Source: a virus
DNA: 38,287 nt
Strand: one strand, 5' to 3'
IMG/VR virus record: IMGVR_UViG_3300032069_000027
Location: 1 to 38,287 of that record
The stretch's first letter is position 1; the number at the start of each line of letters is the position of its first letter. Below the pieces are notes generated by a model that did not search any database, was not told the origin of the DNA, and was given only the letters and a program-made list of their open reading frames with translations. Shown here in pieces: positions 23,538-31,181 of this stretch. The position numbers were made by a program, and so were the translations under genes.

Positions 23538-23995
23538 GGACTTGCTAAGCCTCCGCGATAAGTCGGCGCCTTGCTGCCGCTCGTAGCTTGAGCAGCCTTC
23601 ACAGGCGTGCTCAGGTTCGTCATCATTTTCACCAAGTCTTCTTTGAACCCCTGAATCGTACGGAGAAGAGCAGCTGCGTATGGGCCGTGCCTGATAACCC
23701 GCATGTCTCCAAGGAAATAGTCAAAGGCCCCGACAAGTGAGCCTCCACTTGAAATCACGAGAACACGGAGACAAGCAACGTTGAGCGCTGCAAGCTTCGC
23801 TATTTGATAAAGCGGGTCAGAAGTCACTAAGTCCCTGCCGATGATTCCGTTTATGTAGCTGTTCGCGTAGTCCGTATGAGCCTGCATCGTTGCGTCTAAG
23901 ATTGCGAGGCCGTAGACTGTGTATGTGTGTACACTGTCAAACGTCGCGTTAAGCTGAGCCTGAACGTCGCTCACCTGAATGTATGTTATCGTCAT
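23534..23995 (-). CDS. Head-tail adaptor/connector protein
   Basis: 153 aa, mainly helical (DYANSYINGIIGRDLV, AKLAALNVACLRVLVI), as in gp6/gp15-type connectors. AAGGTGAA precedes the ATG. First gene of the connector group after the 24064 membrane protein gene. Assigned by fold impression and order. Confidence 0.65.
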   Translation of the reverse strand: MTITYIQVSDVQAQLNATFDSVHTYTVYGLAILDATMQAHTDYANSYINGIIGRDLVTSDPLYQIAKLAALNVACLRVLVISSGGSLVGAFDYFLGDMRVIRHGPYAAALLRTIQGFKEDLVKMMTNLSTPVKAAQATSGSKAPTYRGGLASP

Positions 23996-24028
23996 ATTTT
24001 CACCTTGAAAGTTTCTGAAACTTCAACT

Positions 24029-24037
24029 AAAAAAGGG
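24029..24037 (-). terminator. U-rich terminator after 24064-24531
   Basis: Minus strand CCCTTTTTT lies about 30 bp after the stop of the membrane protein gene; same pattern as at 21564 and 24614. Confidence 0.45.
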
Positions 24038-24063
24038 AGATTAGATTTGTAGGCTATACTTTC

Positions 24064-24531
24064 TTACGGCGTAGCTGGAGGCTTAGTCGTTGCAGCCGCT
24101 GCAGCAGCATTTTGCGCGTCAAGCCACTGACAGTACTCGTACGTTATGAACATCAGTATAGACACTCCGAACGTTAGACTGCCTAGCTGGACAGGTGTCA
24201 GCGTAAGCCATCCGAGAGCGAAAATAGCACCTGCCATCAAGTAGACTCCCAGACCGAAGTAGATTCCGAATACAATGCCTGATAAGAAGCCGTTTGCAAG
24301 CCCGAAGATTAAGCCGCCGTTATGCGTGTTCTTGAGCCAGCTCCCGTACTCCTTGGCTATACCGCCAAGGATGCCGTTAGCAAAGACGAGCCCTGCAAGC
24401 AGCGCTGGGGACATTGTAATGAAGCCGAGGCCAGCTGCACTTGTGCCTACCAAGAAGATAGATATGCCGAACAGGATACCGAGTGAGATACCGTAGAACA
24501 GACCTTTCGTCAAGTTGAATACCAAAGACAT
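24064..24531 (-). CDS. Four-helix membrane protein with internal duplication, in the capsid cluster
   Basis: 155 aa with four hydrophobic helices and a short A/P-rich tail. The two halves resemble each other: GISLGILFGISIFLVG...LLAGLVF...EYGSWL and GIVFGIYFGLGVYLMAG...LGSLTFG...EYCQWL. GGAGGTGA gives a strong ribosome site, and terminators flank the gene, so it is probably made in quantity. A membrane protein between the capsid and connector genes is unusual; it may be a holin, a virion lipid-associated protein or an entry pore. Confidence 0.7.
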   Translation of the reverse strand: MSLVFNLTKGLFYGISLGILFGISIFLVGTSAAGLGFITMSPALLAGLVFANGILGGIAKEYGSWLKNTHNGGLIFGLANGFLSGIVFGIYFGLGVYLMAGAIFALGWLTLTPVQLGSLTFGVSILMFITYEYCQWLDAQNAAAAAATTKPPATP

Positions 24532-24613
24532 TTTTCTTCATTCACCTCCATTGAGGTTTATTTTACTGCCACGTTATGTTCCGCCTATCCCGCTTGTGGA
24601 CAGGCTTTGGAAC

Positions 24614-24631
24614 AAAAAAGGGAAAAAAAAG
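24614..24631 (-). terminator. U-rich terminator after the major capsid gene
   Basis: Minus strand CTTTTTTTTCCCTTTTTT about 25 bp past the capsid stop. Termination here would separate heavily expressed capsid genes from downstream ones. Confidence 0.55.
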
Positions 24632-24653
24632 ATTGGAAAGTGTGTTACTGAGT

Positions 24654-25547
24654 TTATATCGTTGCCATGCCAGTGATCTTTGCGATGCATTCTCCGTTTA
24701 GCACGACAGGCGCGTATCTTGTGGTCAGTTGAATGTCAACGCTGTCAAACTCTTTCTTAGGTTCCATGTCACTCATCAAAGGTCTTTTGATAACGAAAAA
24801 TCCCAGCGGGGCGTAGCTTGAGCTCAAGTTCTGCCCTGTGCTTATGACGTACGCTGTGCCTGCTGAGACAACGTTACTGACGAACAAGTTGAGGCCGTAG
24901 ACAGTGCCGATGGCTCCGCTTTGAATAACAGGTTCCCCATACTGACTTGCTAAAGTGAATTGGGGAAGGTACTTTAGGTCACGAGCCTGAATCGGATTAC
25001 ATAAAAGAGAGTCAGCGATGAAGTTCTTGCTCGCGATGTAAGCGTCTGCTGCTAAGATGTCTTTAGTGCCGAGTCCGCCAGTTATGGTGAACTCTGTGCC
25101 CGTAGCGCCCAAGCTTGTTCCTGAACCTGCAGATGAGTAAGTCGCAGCGCTTGCGATGCAGTTCATGCAGTCAAGGTCTATCTGGTACGCGACACGCCTT
25201 GCCAGACGCCTCAGCTGCTGCTCGATCACCGGGATATACAAGTCTTCGATGTTCTCTCTGCTTATGCGTTCTCTCGCACCCTTCTTGTACGGCGTAACTA
25301 CTACTGTGCTAAGCGGCGTGAAGTCCATCATGATCTCAGCGCCTTCCGCGATCTCTGTGATACCTATGCTTCTTGAACCGCTTTCTTTGACGAATGTGGC
25401 TGTTCTCCCTGCGACTATCGGGAACTCTGGCAGGAGCCTTTTGACGACAAGGGCTGGCATAGTCAGTTCGATGATCTTCTTATGCAAAGTTGGATACTGT
25501 ACTGCGCCAGTATCTACCCATGAAAGCGCGTCTCTTACAAAAGCCAT
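24654..25547 (-). CDS. Major capsid protein, HK97 fold
   Basis: 297 aa. It has the expected order: N-terminal helix, E-loop region (VKESGSRSIGITEIAEG), spine helix (PVIEQQLRRLARRVAYQIDLD) and a P-domain/A-domain end with SVDIQLTTRYAPVVLN. The length suits an unprocessed or lightly processed shell protein. GGGTGG precedes the ATG. It follows protease/scaffold and cement genes and is followed by a U-rich terminator. Confidence 0.9.
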   Translation of the reverse strand: MAFVRDALSWVDTGAVQYPTLHKKIIELTMPALVVKRLLPEFPIVAGRTATFVKESGSRSIGITEIAEGAEIMMDFTPLSTVVVTPYKKGARERISRENIEDLYIPVIEQQLRRLARRVAYQIDLDCMNCIASAATYSSAGSGTSLGATGTEFTITGGLGTKDILAADAYIASKNFIADSLLCNPIQARDLKYLPQFTLASQYGEPVIQSGAIGTVYGLNLFVSNVVSAGTAYVISTGQNLSSSYAPLGFFVIKRPLMSDMEPKKEFDSVDIQLTTRYAPVVLNGECIAKITGMATI

Positions 25548-25558
25548 TCAAACCACCC

Positions 25559-25945
25559 TTACCAGAGGGTAACGATTGCCGTGCCCGCGCTGTTTCCGCC
25601 TTGGATGCACATGCCGAGGATTGTAGCGTTTAGGCTTGTGTTGTCCTGGAACGCTGTTCCGCCTGAGGCTGCTGAACCGAACTGGTCGCCTGCGATAAGC
25701 AAATTATACGGCACAACTCTGCAGATTCCTCTTGCGACGACACTAATTTTCTGGCCGCTGACTGCTTTAGTTAGTGTAATGCCTGCGATCTTCTTGCTGT
25801 TCTGCGTTGTGCATTTCTTAACGGCGTTGTCTCCGAACATTTCGACAAGCACGCCAATCGTCAAGAGGTCTTCGGCTGCAATGAAAGTGTTAATGAAACG
25901 GTCTGCTATCAGCGGTGTTGTTCCTTCTAATGGCCATGTTGACAA
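25559..25945 (-). CDS. Capsid cement/decoration protein (DUF2190-like)
   Basis: 128 aa, beta-rich, with AVSGQKISVVARGICRVV and GDQFGSAASGGTAF, the pattern of DUF2190 capsid stabilisers that sit on the shell surface. The start is TTG 25945 with GGGTG 7 nt upstream. It lies 12 bp before the protease/scaffold end and 11 bp ahead of the capsid gene, usual for cement proteins. Confidence 0.75.
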   Translation of the reverse strand: MSTWPLEGTTPLIADRFINTFIAAEDLLTIGVLVEMFGDNAVKKCTTQNSKKIAGITLTKAVSGQKISVVARGICRVVPYNLLIAGDQFGSAASGGTAFQDNTSLNATILGMCIQGGNSAGTAIVTLW

Positions 25946-25956
25946 AGTTTTTCACC

Positions 25957-27105
25957 CTACTTCATTCCCTTGAGCTTCGTGTTAGCCTTCATGATGTCCT
26001 TGAACCACTCGTAGTCGCCCAGAGCATCCTTCTTGACTTCGTCAACTGCGACGATTCCGTGGCCGCTTGCACGCTTCGCTTCAGCCGGCGCTTTCGTTCC
26101 GTCGCCGTCTTCACCGTTGCCATCTTTACCGTCTTCCCTAGGGATTTCTTCTGCGTCTTCTTGGCTGAGTTTCTTGCTAAGGTCACTGATCTTCTTACTG
26201 AGGCTTCTCTTCGTTGCCCTCTTAGCTACCTCTCCTTCCAGCTCTGCGATCCGCTTCTGCATTGTGTCATTCTCCGCATCTATACCTGAAGAAGTCTGCT
26301 TGAGTTTGTTAAGAAGCTGCGTTGTCTGATTCATAAGGTCTTCATATTCAACTTGCTTCGGTGCTGTTTCCCCAGGCGCTACGTTTACGATGCCTTGTGC
26401 TTGATGTGGAGAAGCCTTCGCCTGAGCGTTTTGTTCAGACAAAGGTTTCACCTCCTTTGCTTCATTCTGTTTGTTTTCAGGTCCTTGCAGCTCTCGCTTA
26501 GAACCCACATCCTTGTCATTATTACATGACTTTGAACACAATGCGCATGGAAAGTTTATCGCTTGACTTTCATTCATTGCCGCTGCGAAGCCGACCGGTT
26601 TAAACTCTGTCGTCTGATAAGCTGGGCTCGCTACGATGCTAAGTTCTCGGACCTTCGGCTTATGCACGATCTCCCACGCTCCTGGGCAGAGGTGAATGAG
26701 CATGCCCTGTTTCCGTGACGGCCGCTTGCATTTCGAGCATTCAACATCGTCACTGTCGACCTGAGCGCTCACGTGGTTAACGTAGTTTCTGAGAATCTTT
26801 TCGATGAGTTTTTCTTCACCAACTTCAGCACGGAAGAGAACCTGGTTTCCAACCCGCTGCGCTTCAGCAACTTTCCCAATGACCATCAGTGCGCTCTCAG
26901 CGTGGTCTACGCGGAGCTGAGCATTCTTCAAGCTTTCAACGAAAAAGTCTAAGTCTTCCTCTGGAACCTGCCACTTATTTTCGTTGACGCTAGTGTCGAT
27001 GGCTACGCCTTCGATGTTGAGAAGTTTCTCTTTAAGAGCAAACTCTGCGCTTACGCCTTCTTGAGCCTTAAAAGGTACGAAATATTTGAACTCAAGCTGC
27101 ATCAT
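25957..27105 (-). CDS. Prohead protease fused to scaffold
   Basis: 382 aa from ATG 27105 (TAATG with the upstream stop; the frame extends further but inside that gene). The N-terminal half is a prohead-type serine protease: VDHAES with H68 and RELSIVASPAY with S156. Between them are cysteines (CSKCK and a later C) that may bind metal. From about 220 on it is low-complexity and coiled (IAELEGEVAKRATKRSLSKK), a scaffold region ending in a WFKDIMKAN helix. It would cleave scaffold during capsid maturation. Confidence 0.85.
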   Translation of the reverse strand: MMQLEFKYFVPFKAQEGVSAEFALKEKLLNIEGVAIDTSVNENKWQVPEEDLDFFVESLKNAQLRVDHAESALMVIGKVAEAQRVGNQVLFRAEVGEEKLIEKILRNYVNHVSAQVDSDDVECSKCKRPSRKQGMLIHLCPGAWEIVHKPKVRELSIVASPAYQTTEFKPVGFAAAMNESQAINFPCALCSKSCNNDKDVGSKRELQGPENKQNEAKEVKPLSEQNAQAKASPHQAQGIVNVAPGETAPKQVEYEDLMNQTTQLLNKLKQTSSGIDAENDTMQKRIAELEGEVAKRATKRSLSKKISDLSKKLSQEDAEEIPREDGKDGNGEDGDGTKAPAEAKRASGHGIVAVDEVKKDALGDYEWFKDIMKANTKLKGMK

Positions 27106-27485
27106 TACCACCAACTTAAGCCCAAAGCTCTCTTGAGATTTCTCTGTGCTTCCGCTTGCCAAGCATAGAACTCTGCAGAATCACCAAGCATACTCTTCTT
27201 TTCTGATTGGCTTGTACCTTCGCAACCAGGTATGCTGCACGGCTTATGCTCAAGGCCGACCTGCTTCGCTGCATTTACAAGTTTGCCGTGGATCTTCTTC
27301 TTGATCTCTGGAGAAAACTTTGACTGCGGCAGACGCGAGAAAGCGTTTCTCAAGTGCGACAAGTCTATCTTACCGTTCTTGTCTTTGTACGGAAAGTGCC
27401 CGCCTTCAGCGTCCACGTAAGCGAACGATGAGTCAGGCAGGTTTTGCTTCTTCTTGTAGCTCCATACTTTTGCTAGAAAACTCAT
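27105..27485 (-). CDS. Conserved phage protein upstream of the protease
   Basis: 126 aa with NLPDSSFAYVDAEGGHFPYKD and HLRNAFSRLPQSKFSPEIK, a module found in many phages beside or fused to prohead proteases. AGGTG lies 7 nt before the ATG. It overlaps the protease start by 1 bp. The four perfect palindromes begin 29 bp upstream, so this is the first gene after that control region. Confidence 0.7.
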   Translation of the reverse strand: MSFLAKVWSYKKKQNLPDSSFAYVDAEGGHFPYKDKNGKIDLSHLRNAFSRLPQSKFSPEIKKKIHGKLVNAAKQVGLEHKPCSIPGCEGTSQSEKKSMLGDSAEFYAWQAEAQRNLKRALGLSWW

Positions 27486-27513
27486 TTGTTTACACCTAAA
27501 AACCGTGAAATAT

Positions 27514-27654
27514 TTATGCCCCGGGGCATAATGTCATCAAGTTTACCCGGGTAAACTTTTTGAAGCTCTTCATCCTGCGCCGTAAGACGCTTTATACCAC
27601 GTGGTATAATGAATCTTGAGAAACAAGGTAAGACGCTTTATAACCCGGGTTATA
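27514..27654. repeat. Array of four different perfect palindromes upstream of the capsid operon
   Basis: Spacer-less palindromes at 27514-27531 (TTATGCCCCGGGGCATAA), 27539-27558 (AAGTTTACCCGGGTAAACTT), 27592-27609 (TTATACCACGTGGTATAA) and 27639-27654 (TATAACCCGGGTTATA). Each has a G/C core centred on CG and A/T arms. The last two are each led by the 15-bp direct repeat GTAAGACGCTTTATA (27582-27596, 27628-27642). The first overlaps a minus-strand AT-rich TATA-like sequence. The set lies between the pilin-like gene and 27485. It could be operators, RNA hairpins or cruciforms. Confidence 0.85.
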
Positions 27655-27674
27655 TTTTCTGGAATCTGTAAAAG

Positions 27675-27690
27675 GGCTCTAACTAGAGCC
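27675..27690 (-). terminator. Stem-loop at the end of the pilin-like gene
   Basis: GGCTCT-AACT-AGAGCC, a 6-bp stem with 4-nt loop spanning the stop codon of 27679-28119, followed on the minus strand by CTTTTACAG. Likely an RNA 3'-end or termination structure. Confidence 0.4.
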
Positions 27691-28119
27691 TGTTATGTCG
27701 ATGTTAAAGCTGAAAGACGAGAACCCTGTAACAGAAGAGCTAACAGTCAAAGTAAGCGTCACAGGCAGTGAAGCATTCGGCTGAATCACTGTTCCAGCTG
27801 AGTAGCTCCAAGTAAGCGTTATGTAAGTTCCCGCAGCAGCAGGGTTCCAAGAGTCCGTGCCTAAACTAAGAGTAATCGGCACGTTGCTTGTGCTCTTGAT
27901 GTATGCCTGATAAAGCGTTAAGCTCCCAGGCGTCAGGAGTCCCCAGTTTATGCTTGTTACGTTCTGAGTACAGGCAGCATCACTGAGGACGTTCACGCCG
28001 ATAGCAGTAATTGTGCCAGTGCTCGGTATTTGCCGCATGTAAGTCTGCAGAGCGAAAGCAACAAGAACCGATAAGGCGAGAATGACGACCAAGACTGTTA
28101 TTCCACGACTAGATTTCAT
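27679..28119 (-). CDS. Secreted pilin-like protein with N-terminal membrane helix
   Basis: 146 aa. Basic start MKSSRGITVL then a hydrophobic helix (residues 8-26) and an all-beta T/S-rich domain (TLSLGTDSWNPAAAGTYI, FSFNIDITGSS), similar in style to archaeal surface or camelysin-like proteins. GGAGGTC lies 5 nt before the ATG. Unusual inside a capsid cluster; could be a virion spike or a host-surface protein. Confidence 0.65.
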   Translation of the reverse strand: MKSSRGITVLVVILALSVLVAFALQTYMRQIPSTGTITAIGVNVLSDAACTQNVTSINWGLLTPGSLTLYQAYIKSTSNVPITLSLGTDSWNPAAAGTYITLTWSYSAGTVIQPNASLPVTLTLTVSSSVTGFSSFSFNIDITGSS

Positions 28120-28146
28120 TTTTTGACCTCCAAAGTTTTTGATTTA

Positions 28147-28228
28147 TTACTGCTTGAAGCAACACCAAAACCGCTGAGGAGAAAGGAGAAGGCTTCGAGA
28201 ACAGAAAAAGTGCAACTTCAAGCAGTAA
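28147..28228. repeat. 13-bp inverted repeat in the leader of the pilin-like gene
   Basis: TTACTGCTTGAAG (28147-28159) is exactly complementary in reverse to CTTCAAGCAGTAA (28216-28228), separated by 56 bp. It lies 28 bp upstream of the ATG at 28119 in the 236-bp gap before 28356. No convincing gene is seen in that gap. The repeat could form an RNA stem or be a divided operator. Confidence 0.6.
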
Positions 28229-28355
28229 CTATGATGCGAGAAGATGGGTTGGCCGCTCCAGGAATCTTCGGGCGACATCCCAGATACGGAGGTCCTCTGC
28301 GCCACTCACAGGAAGATTCCCAGAAACGGCCGCGACTTATCCTTCCACTTTGCTG

Positions 28356-28628
28356 TCATACTAGGCTGTCGATTCGCAGCTTCTCGTTAGGAAAGTGGCC
28401 GTTATTGTCTTTGATCTTTGCTTCCATGCTTCGTTTACATTTTTCTGAGCATAAGTAGAGAGGTCTTACTGCGTCATCTATTATCTGAACTGTCTTCCAT
28501 TTGAAGTTGCCTTCTCGGTCAACCAAGCTTGCTCTGCAATTGTCGCACTTTGTCACGTTCACATACACCAAATGCCCTTTGTCTGGAAGCAGAACTAAAG
28601 GAAGAATTTTCGTTGACAACATTCCCAT
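28356..28628 (-). CDS. Small zinc-finger protein
   Basis: 90 aa with CDNCRAS at 28-34 and CSEKCKRSME near 61, giving a C-x2-C...C-x3-C treble-clef-like site. Family not recognised. First of three small cysteine-rich proteins near the portal gene; DNA, RNA or protein binding during packaging is possible. Confidence 0.6.
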   Translation of the reverse strand: MGMLSTKILPLVLLPDKGHLVYVNVTKCDNCRASLVDREGNFKWKTVQIIDDAVRPLYLCSEKCKRSMEAKIKDNNGHFPNEKLRIDSLV

Positions 28629-28676
28629 ACGCGACCAACCACGACTCTGTTCACGCTCTCTTAGTTATTCGTTAGG

Positions 28677-28988
28677 TCACTCGATCCTGCTGATCTGCAT
28701 ATAAGCGTTTACGAACCGCCGCTGCCATTCATCCCAGGCTTTAAAATCAAGCAAGCTCCGAATCTCGCCCTTTAGATGCGAGTCAAGCCACTTCCGTACT
28801 TGCTCACGGGTCTTGAATGTGGCTTTCTCAAACATGTAGTTCTCGATTTCCCAGCGGTCCGAGCCTTTAATACGGCCGAGTGTGATCTTTACGCCTTTTC
28901 CGAGTTCCTTGACCCGCATCTTATCAAACTTATCAGGGTCTTGAACTCTGTAGCGCCAAACTGTTGCTCCTTCTTCTAATCCTGGCAT
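28677..28988 (-). CDS. Conserved phage-like hypothetical protein
   Basis: 103 aa beginning MPGLEEGATVWRYRVQDPDKF and containing WEIENYMFEKATFKTREQVRKWL, a pattern also seen in XkdF/prohead-associated phage proteins. Soluble. Its ATG follows the upstream stop directly (TAAATG). Likely an assembly-associated protein. Confidence 0.6.
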   Translation of the reverse strand: MPGLEEGATVWRYRVQDPDKFDKMRVKELGKGVKITLGRIKGSDRWEIENYMFEKATFKTREQVRKWLDSHLKGEIRSLLDFKAWDEWQRRFVNAYMQISRIE

Positions 28989-29333
28989 TTAATTCGCCAA
29001 CCACTCAGCAAACTCAAGACAGGCTTTCAGCAGTTTTGATTTTATCTTTTCGTTCCTTCGCCCATTATCAATGAAAAGGACATAAGTCGTTTGGTTTTGA
29101 GGTATTACGAGACGCATTAAGCTGTTGTAATGGTATTTCTTCGGGTCCATCTTGCCGTAAAAAAACCGCCGGATACGGCAGTACATACAGCTCCAGTGAA
29201 ACCTTTGAAGAGGATGCCCACAAAGGGTATGACAAGGTAGCTTAGGCCACAAATTGCGTATCCTGCAGTACATGCAGCTCCTGGACAGCCTCTTCAAGTC
29301 ATGACCGCAGAGCTTCTTACACACGAGGCTCAA
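28989..29333 (-). CDS. Protein with two tandem CGH...CMYCRIR motifs
   Basis: 114 aa. The motif CGH-x9/10-SCMYCRIR occurs twice in tandem (about residues 9-26 and 38-55), an internal duplication with probable zinc binding. The C-terminal half (YVLFIDNGRRNEKIKSKLLK) is alpha/beta. TTG start with a TTGA overlap to 29330. No family recognised. Confidence 0.6.
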   Translation of the reverse strand: MSLVCKKLCGHDLKRLSRSCMYCRIRNLWPKLPCHTLCGHPLQRFHWSCMYCRIRRFFYGKMDPKKYHYNSLMRLVIPQNQTTYVLFIDNGRRNEKIKSKLLKACLEFAEWLAN

Positions 29334-29554
29334 ACCCTCTCTCCCTCGACTTTAAAAGTCATCTTCGCCTTCGTGACGTTCCTAACGAGGCCTGTTCGGC
29401 AGTACCGACACCTTTTCAGAAGATGCTCTTCCATGTGACTTGACCCGTCTAAACGGTTGATTATGAGAATTGGTTGCTTGTCGAAGTCTGCCCCGCAGCT
29501 CGGGCAGTGCATCGTTACGAGTTTTTCAGGTTTCACTCTTTCACAACCATGCAA
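29330..29554 (-). CDS. Small zinc-ribbon protein
   Basis: 74 aa with CPSCG at about 17-21 and CRYC at about 49-52. The listed start is TTG 29554, with later GTG or ATG codons possible. It overlaps the MuF-like gene by 22 bp. Third member of the cysteine-rich group; function unknown. Confidence 0.55.
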   Translation of the reverse strand: MHGCERVKPEKLVTMHCPSCGADFDKQPILIINRLDGSSHMEEHLLKRCRYCRTGLVRNVTKAKMTFKVEGERV

Positions 29555-29808
29555 CGGCAGTTTTTATGGACGTTGCAAGCGAACGTTTCTTCATCAACAA
29601 CTTCGCCGTAAGGGAAGGCTTCTTCAAGCTCGCTGGGGTCTTCAACTTCGTATGATTCTCCGCGAAACTCGTCACACTGTTCGCAGAGTTTTCCATCATC
29701 AACGAGGATGAATGTCCAGCTTTGCTTCGCTGAGCTTTGAAGAGGAGCAAGCTGAGCGTAATGGCTGTAGTATGCGGCAGCCTCTGCGTAACGAGACAAA
29801 AAGGTCAC
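29533..29808 (-). CDS. MuF/gp7-like head morphogenesis protein, short form
   Basis: 91 aa corresponding only to the C-terminal motif of phage minor head proteins: SWTFILVDDGKLCEQCDEF, then EEAFPYGE and NVHKNCRCMV. Full family members are usually more than 200 aa. It follows the portal gene with a 4-bp GTGA overlap, the normal place. Either a minimal version or a truncated gene. Confidence 0.7.
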   Translation of the reverse strand: MTFLSRYAEAAAYYSHYAQLAPLQSSAKQSWTFILVDDGKLCEQCDEFRGESYEVEDPSELEEAFPYGEVVDEETFACNVHKNCRCMVVKE

Positions 29809-31181
29809 TTGGTTTCAAGAGGTAATGTGACAGACTTCTTTTGCTCAGGCTGGGCCACAAGTTCTGTTCCAGCGCTTGTCTGCTCTTCGCCTTCTTCAGG
29901 TTCACTTGGAAGGCCCAGGGCTAGTCTTGCTTCAGGTACAGTTGCAATTCCGTTCTGCACAAGCGCGACATAGTAGGCGGCTTTCTCCTGTATCGTCGGC
30001 TCCCAGATCGGACGCCATTTAACCTTCGGAATCTCCACGCCCTCGCCAAACTGGCTTTCAATAAGCTGTTTAAACAGGTCTGTTTCCAGCGTGTCCCCCA
30101 TAAGCTCCTGAAGCATTCTTAATCTGGTGATGTATTCTGACAGCACTATCTCTGCAGTCGCGCGGTTCGTCCCTTCACTTTCACCTAAGAAGATCTTCGG
30201 AACTCCCAGTACTGCCGCGCGCTGTCGATGAAGATAATCAAGCCACCATTGGACGTTGATCTCACGCGTCATGCTTGGAAGCACTTTCGCGTTGACGTCG
30301 CCTCTCACGAACACGTCTGTCGCCGGTTGCCGGTCCTGGAAAGCCTGAACAAGCTGCGCTAATTGTTGATCTCCCCAGGGTATTTCCGGCGTTCCTGCCT
30401 GGACAACAATCATCGGCTTGGTGTAGACCTTCATGATCGTTGCCATATCCGTCTGAAAATCATCGATCAACGCTTGAATAAGAAGAAGGGGTCTCAGCTG
30501 GCTCGTGCCGTAGCTGGCTTCGTACCACCAGCTCTTGGCGCCCCAGCGGAAGTGAACGATGTCCTGAGGCGTGAATGCGACGGGAGGAAATGTGAGCAAT
30601 TGAATATAGCCAAAAATATTTGAATAAGCATCACGCCGGACCCGTACGTGCACCGGATCCAGAGGCTTAAGCCATTCTATCGTGCCATCTTCGTGCCGGC
30701 AGAGCTCTAAATATGCGTTTCCTGAGACAAGCATGTCTGTTCCGATAATCCGCAAAGTTTGCAGGATGTTCTGCTCATCAAGCCAGTTCGTGAGCCACTC
30801 TCGAACAGCATCATCTCCGCCTTCGAGTTCAAACCCGTTGCTCAAAGCGAGGTTAATAGTTACGTCAATGGAAGCTTTCACATACGGCGTAAAACAGTAC
30901 ATGTCTTTGTACTTGGGTAAATCTTCAACGGGAGTTACACCCCAAATTCTTTCGAAGTAGCTCATGTATGGGGGCGTCACGAAGCCGACGCCTGAGGCTT
31001 TCAGCATGTACTTTGTAACGTAGCCCCAGAGGTTTGGGTCCTGCTTCCAAGTAACCGGGATCTCCTCTTCGATCTGCCGCTTGCTTATGTCAGGAGGAAC
31101 CTGCCGTTGAGCTGCAAACCTGCTCGTAAACTGACGAATTGCCGTAAGGCCCTTTTTGACTCTCTTCGCAACGAAGCTCAT
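29805..31181 (-). CDS. Portal protein
   Basis: 458 aa. Typical portal order: N-terminal wing with YVKASIDVTINLAL, then GTDMLVSGNAYLELCR, a clip/stem with IVHFRWGAKSW and GTSQLRPLLLIQALIDDF, and the crown-proximal RQRAAVLGVPKIFLGESEGTN. It forms the dodecameric DNA gate at one capsid vertex. Placed between terminase and MuF-like genes, as usual. Confidence 0.9.
   Translation of the reverse strand: MSFVAKRVKKGLTAIRQFTSRFAAQRQVPPDISKRQIEEEIPVTWKQDPNLWGYVTKYMLKASGVGFVTPPYMSYFERIWGVTPVEDLPKYKDMYCFTPYVKASIDVTINLALSNGFELEGGDDAVREWLTNWLDEQNILQTLRIIGTDMLVSGNAYLELCRHEDGTIEWLKPLDPVHVRVRRDAYSNIFGYIQLLTFPPVAFTPQDIVHFRWGAKSWWYEASYGTSQLRPLLLIQALIDDFQTDMATIMKVYTKPMIVVQAGTPEIPWGDQQLAQLVQAFQDRQPATDVFVRGDVNAKVLPSMTREINVQWWLDYLHRQRAAVLGVPKIFLGESEGTNRATAEIVLSEYITRLRMLQELMGDTLETDLFKQLIESQFGEGVEIPKVKWRPIWEPTIQEKAAYYVALVQNGIATVPEARLALGLPSEPEEGEEQTSAGTELVAQPEQKKSVTLPLETK

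Noticed and set aside
28123-28458. Rightward 111-aa frame in the gap before 28356
   Set aside because: It overlaps the zinc-finger gene on the other strand, has low-complexity composition, and no clear ribosome site.
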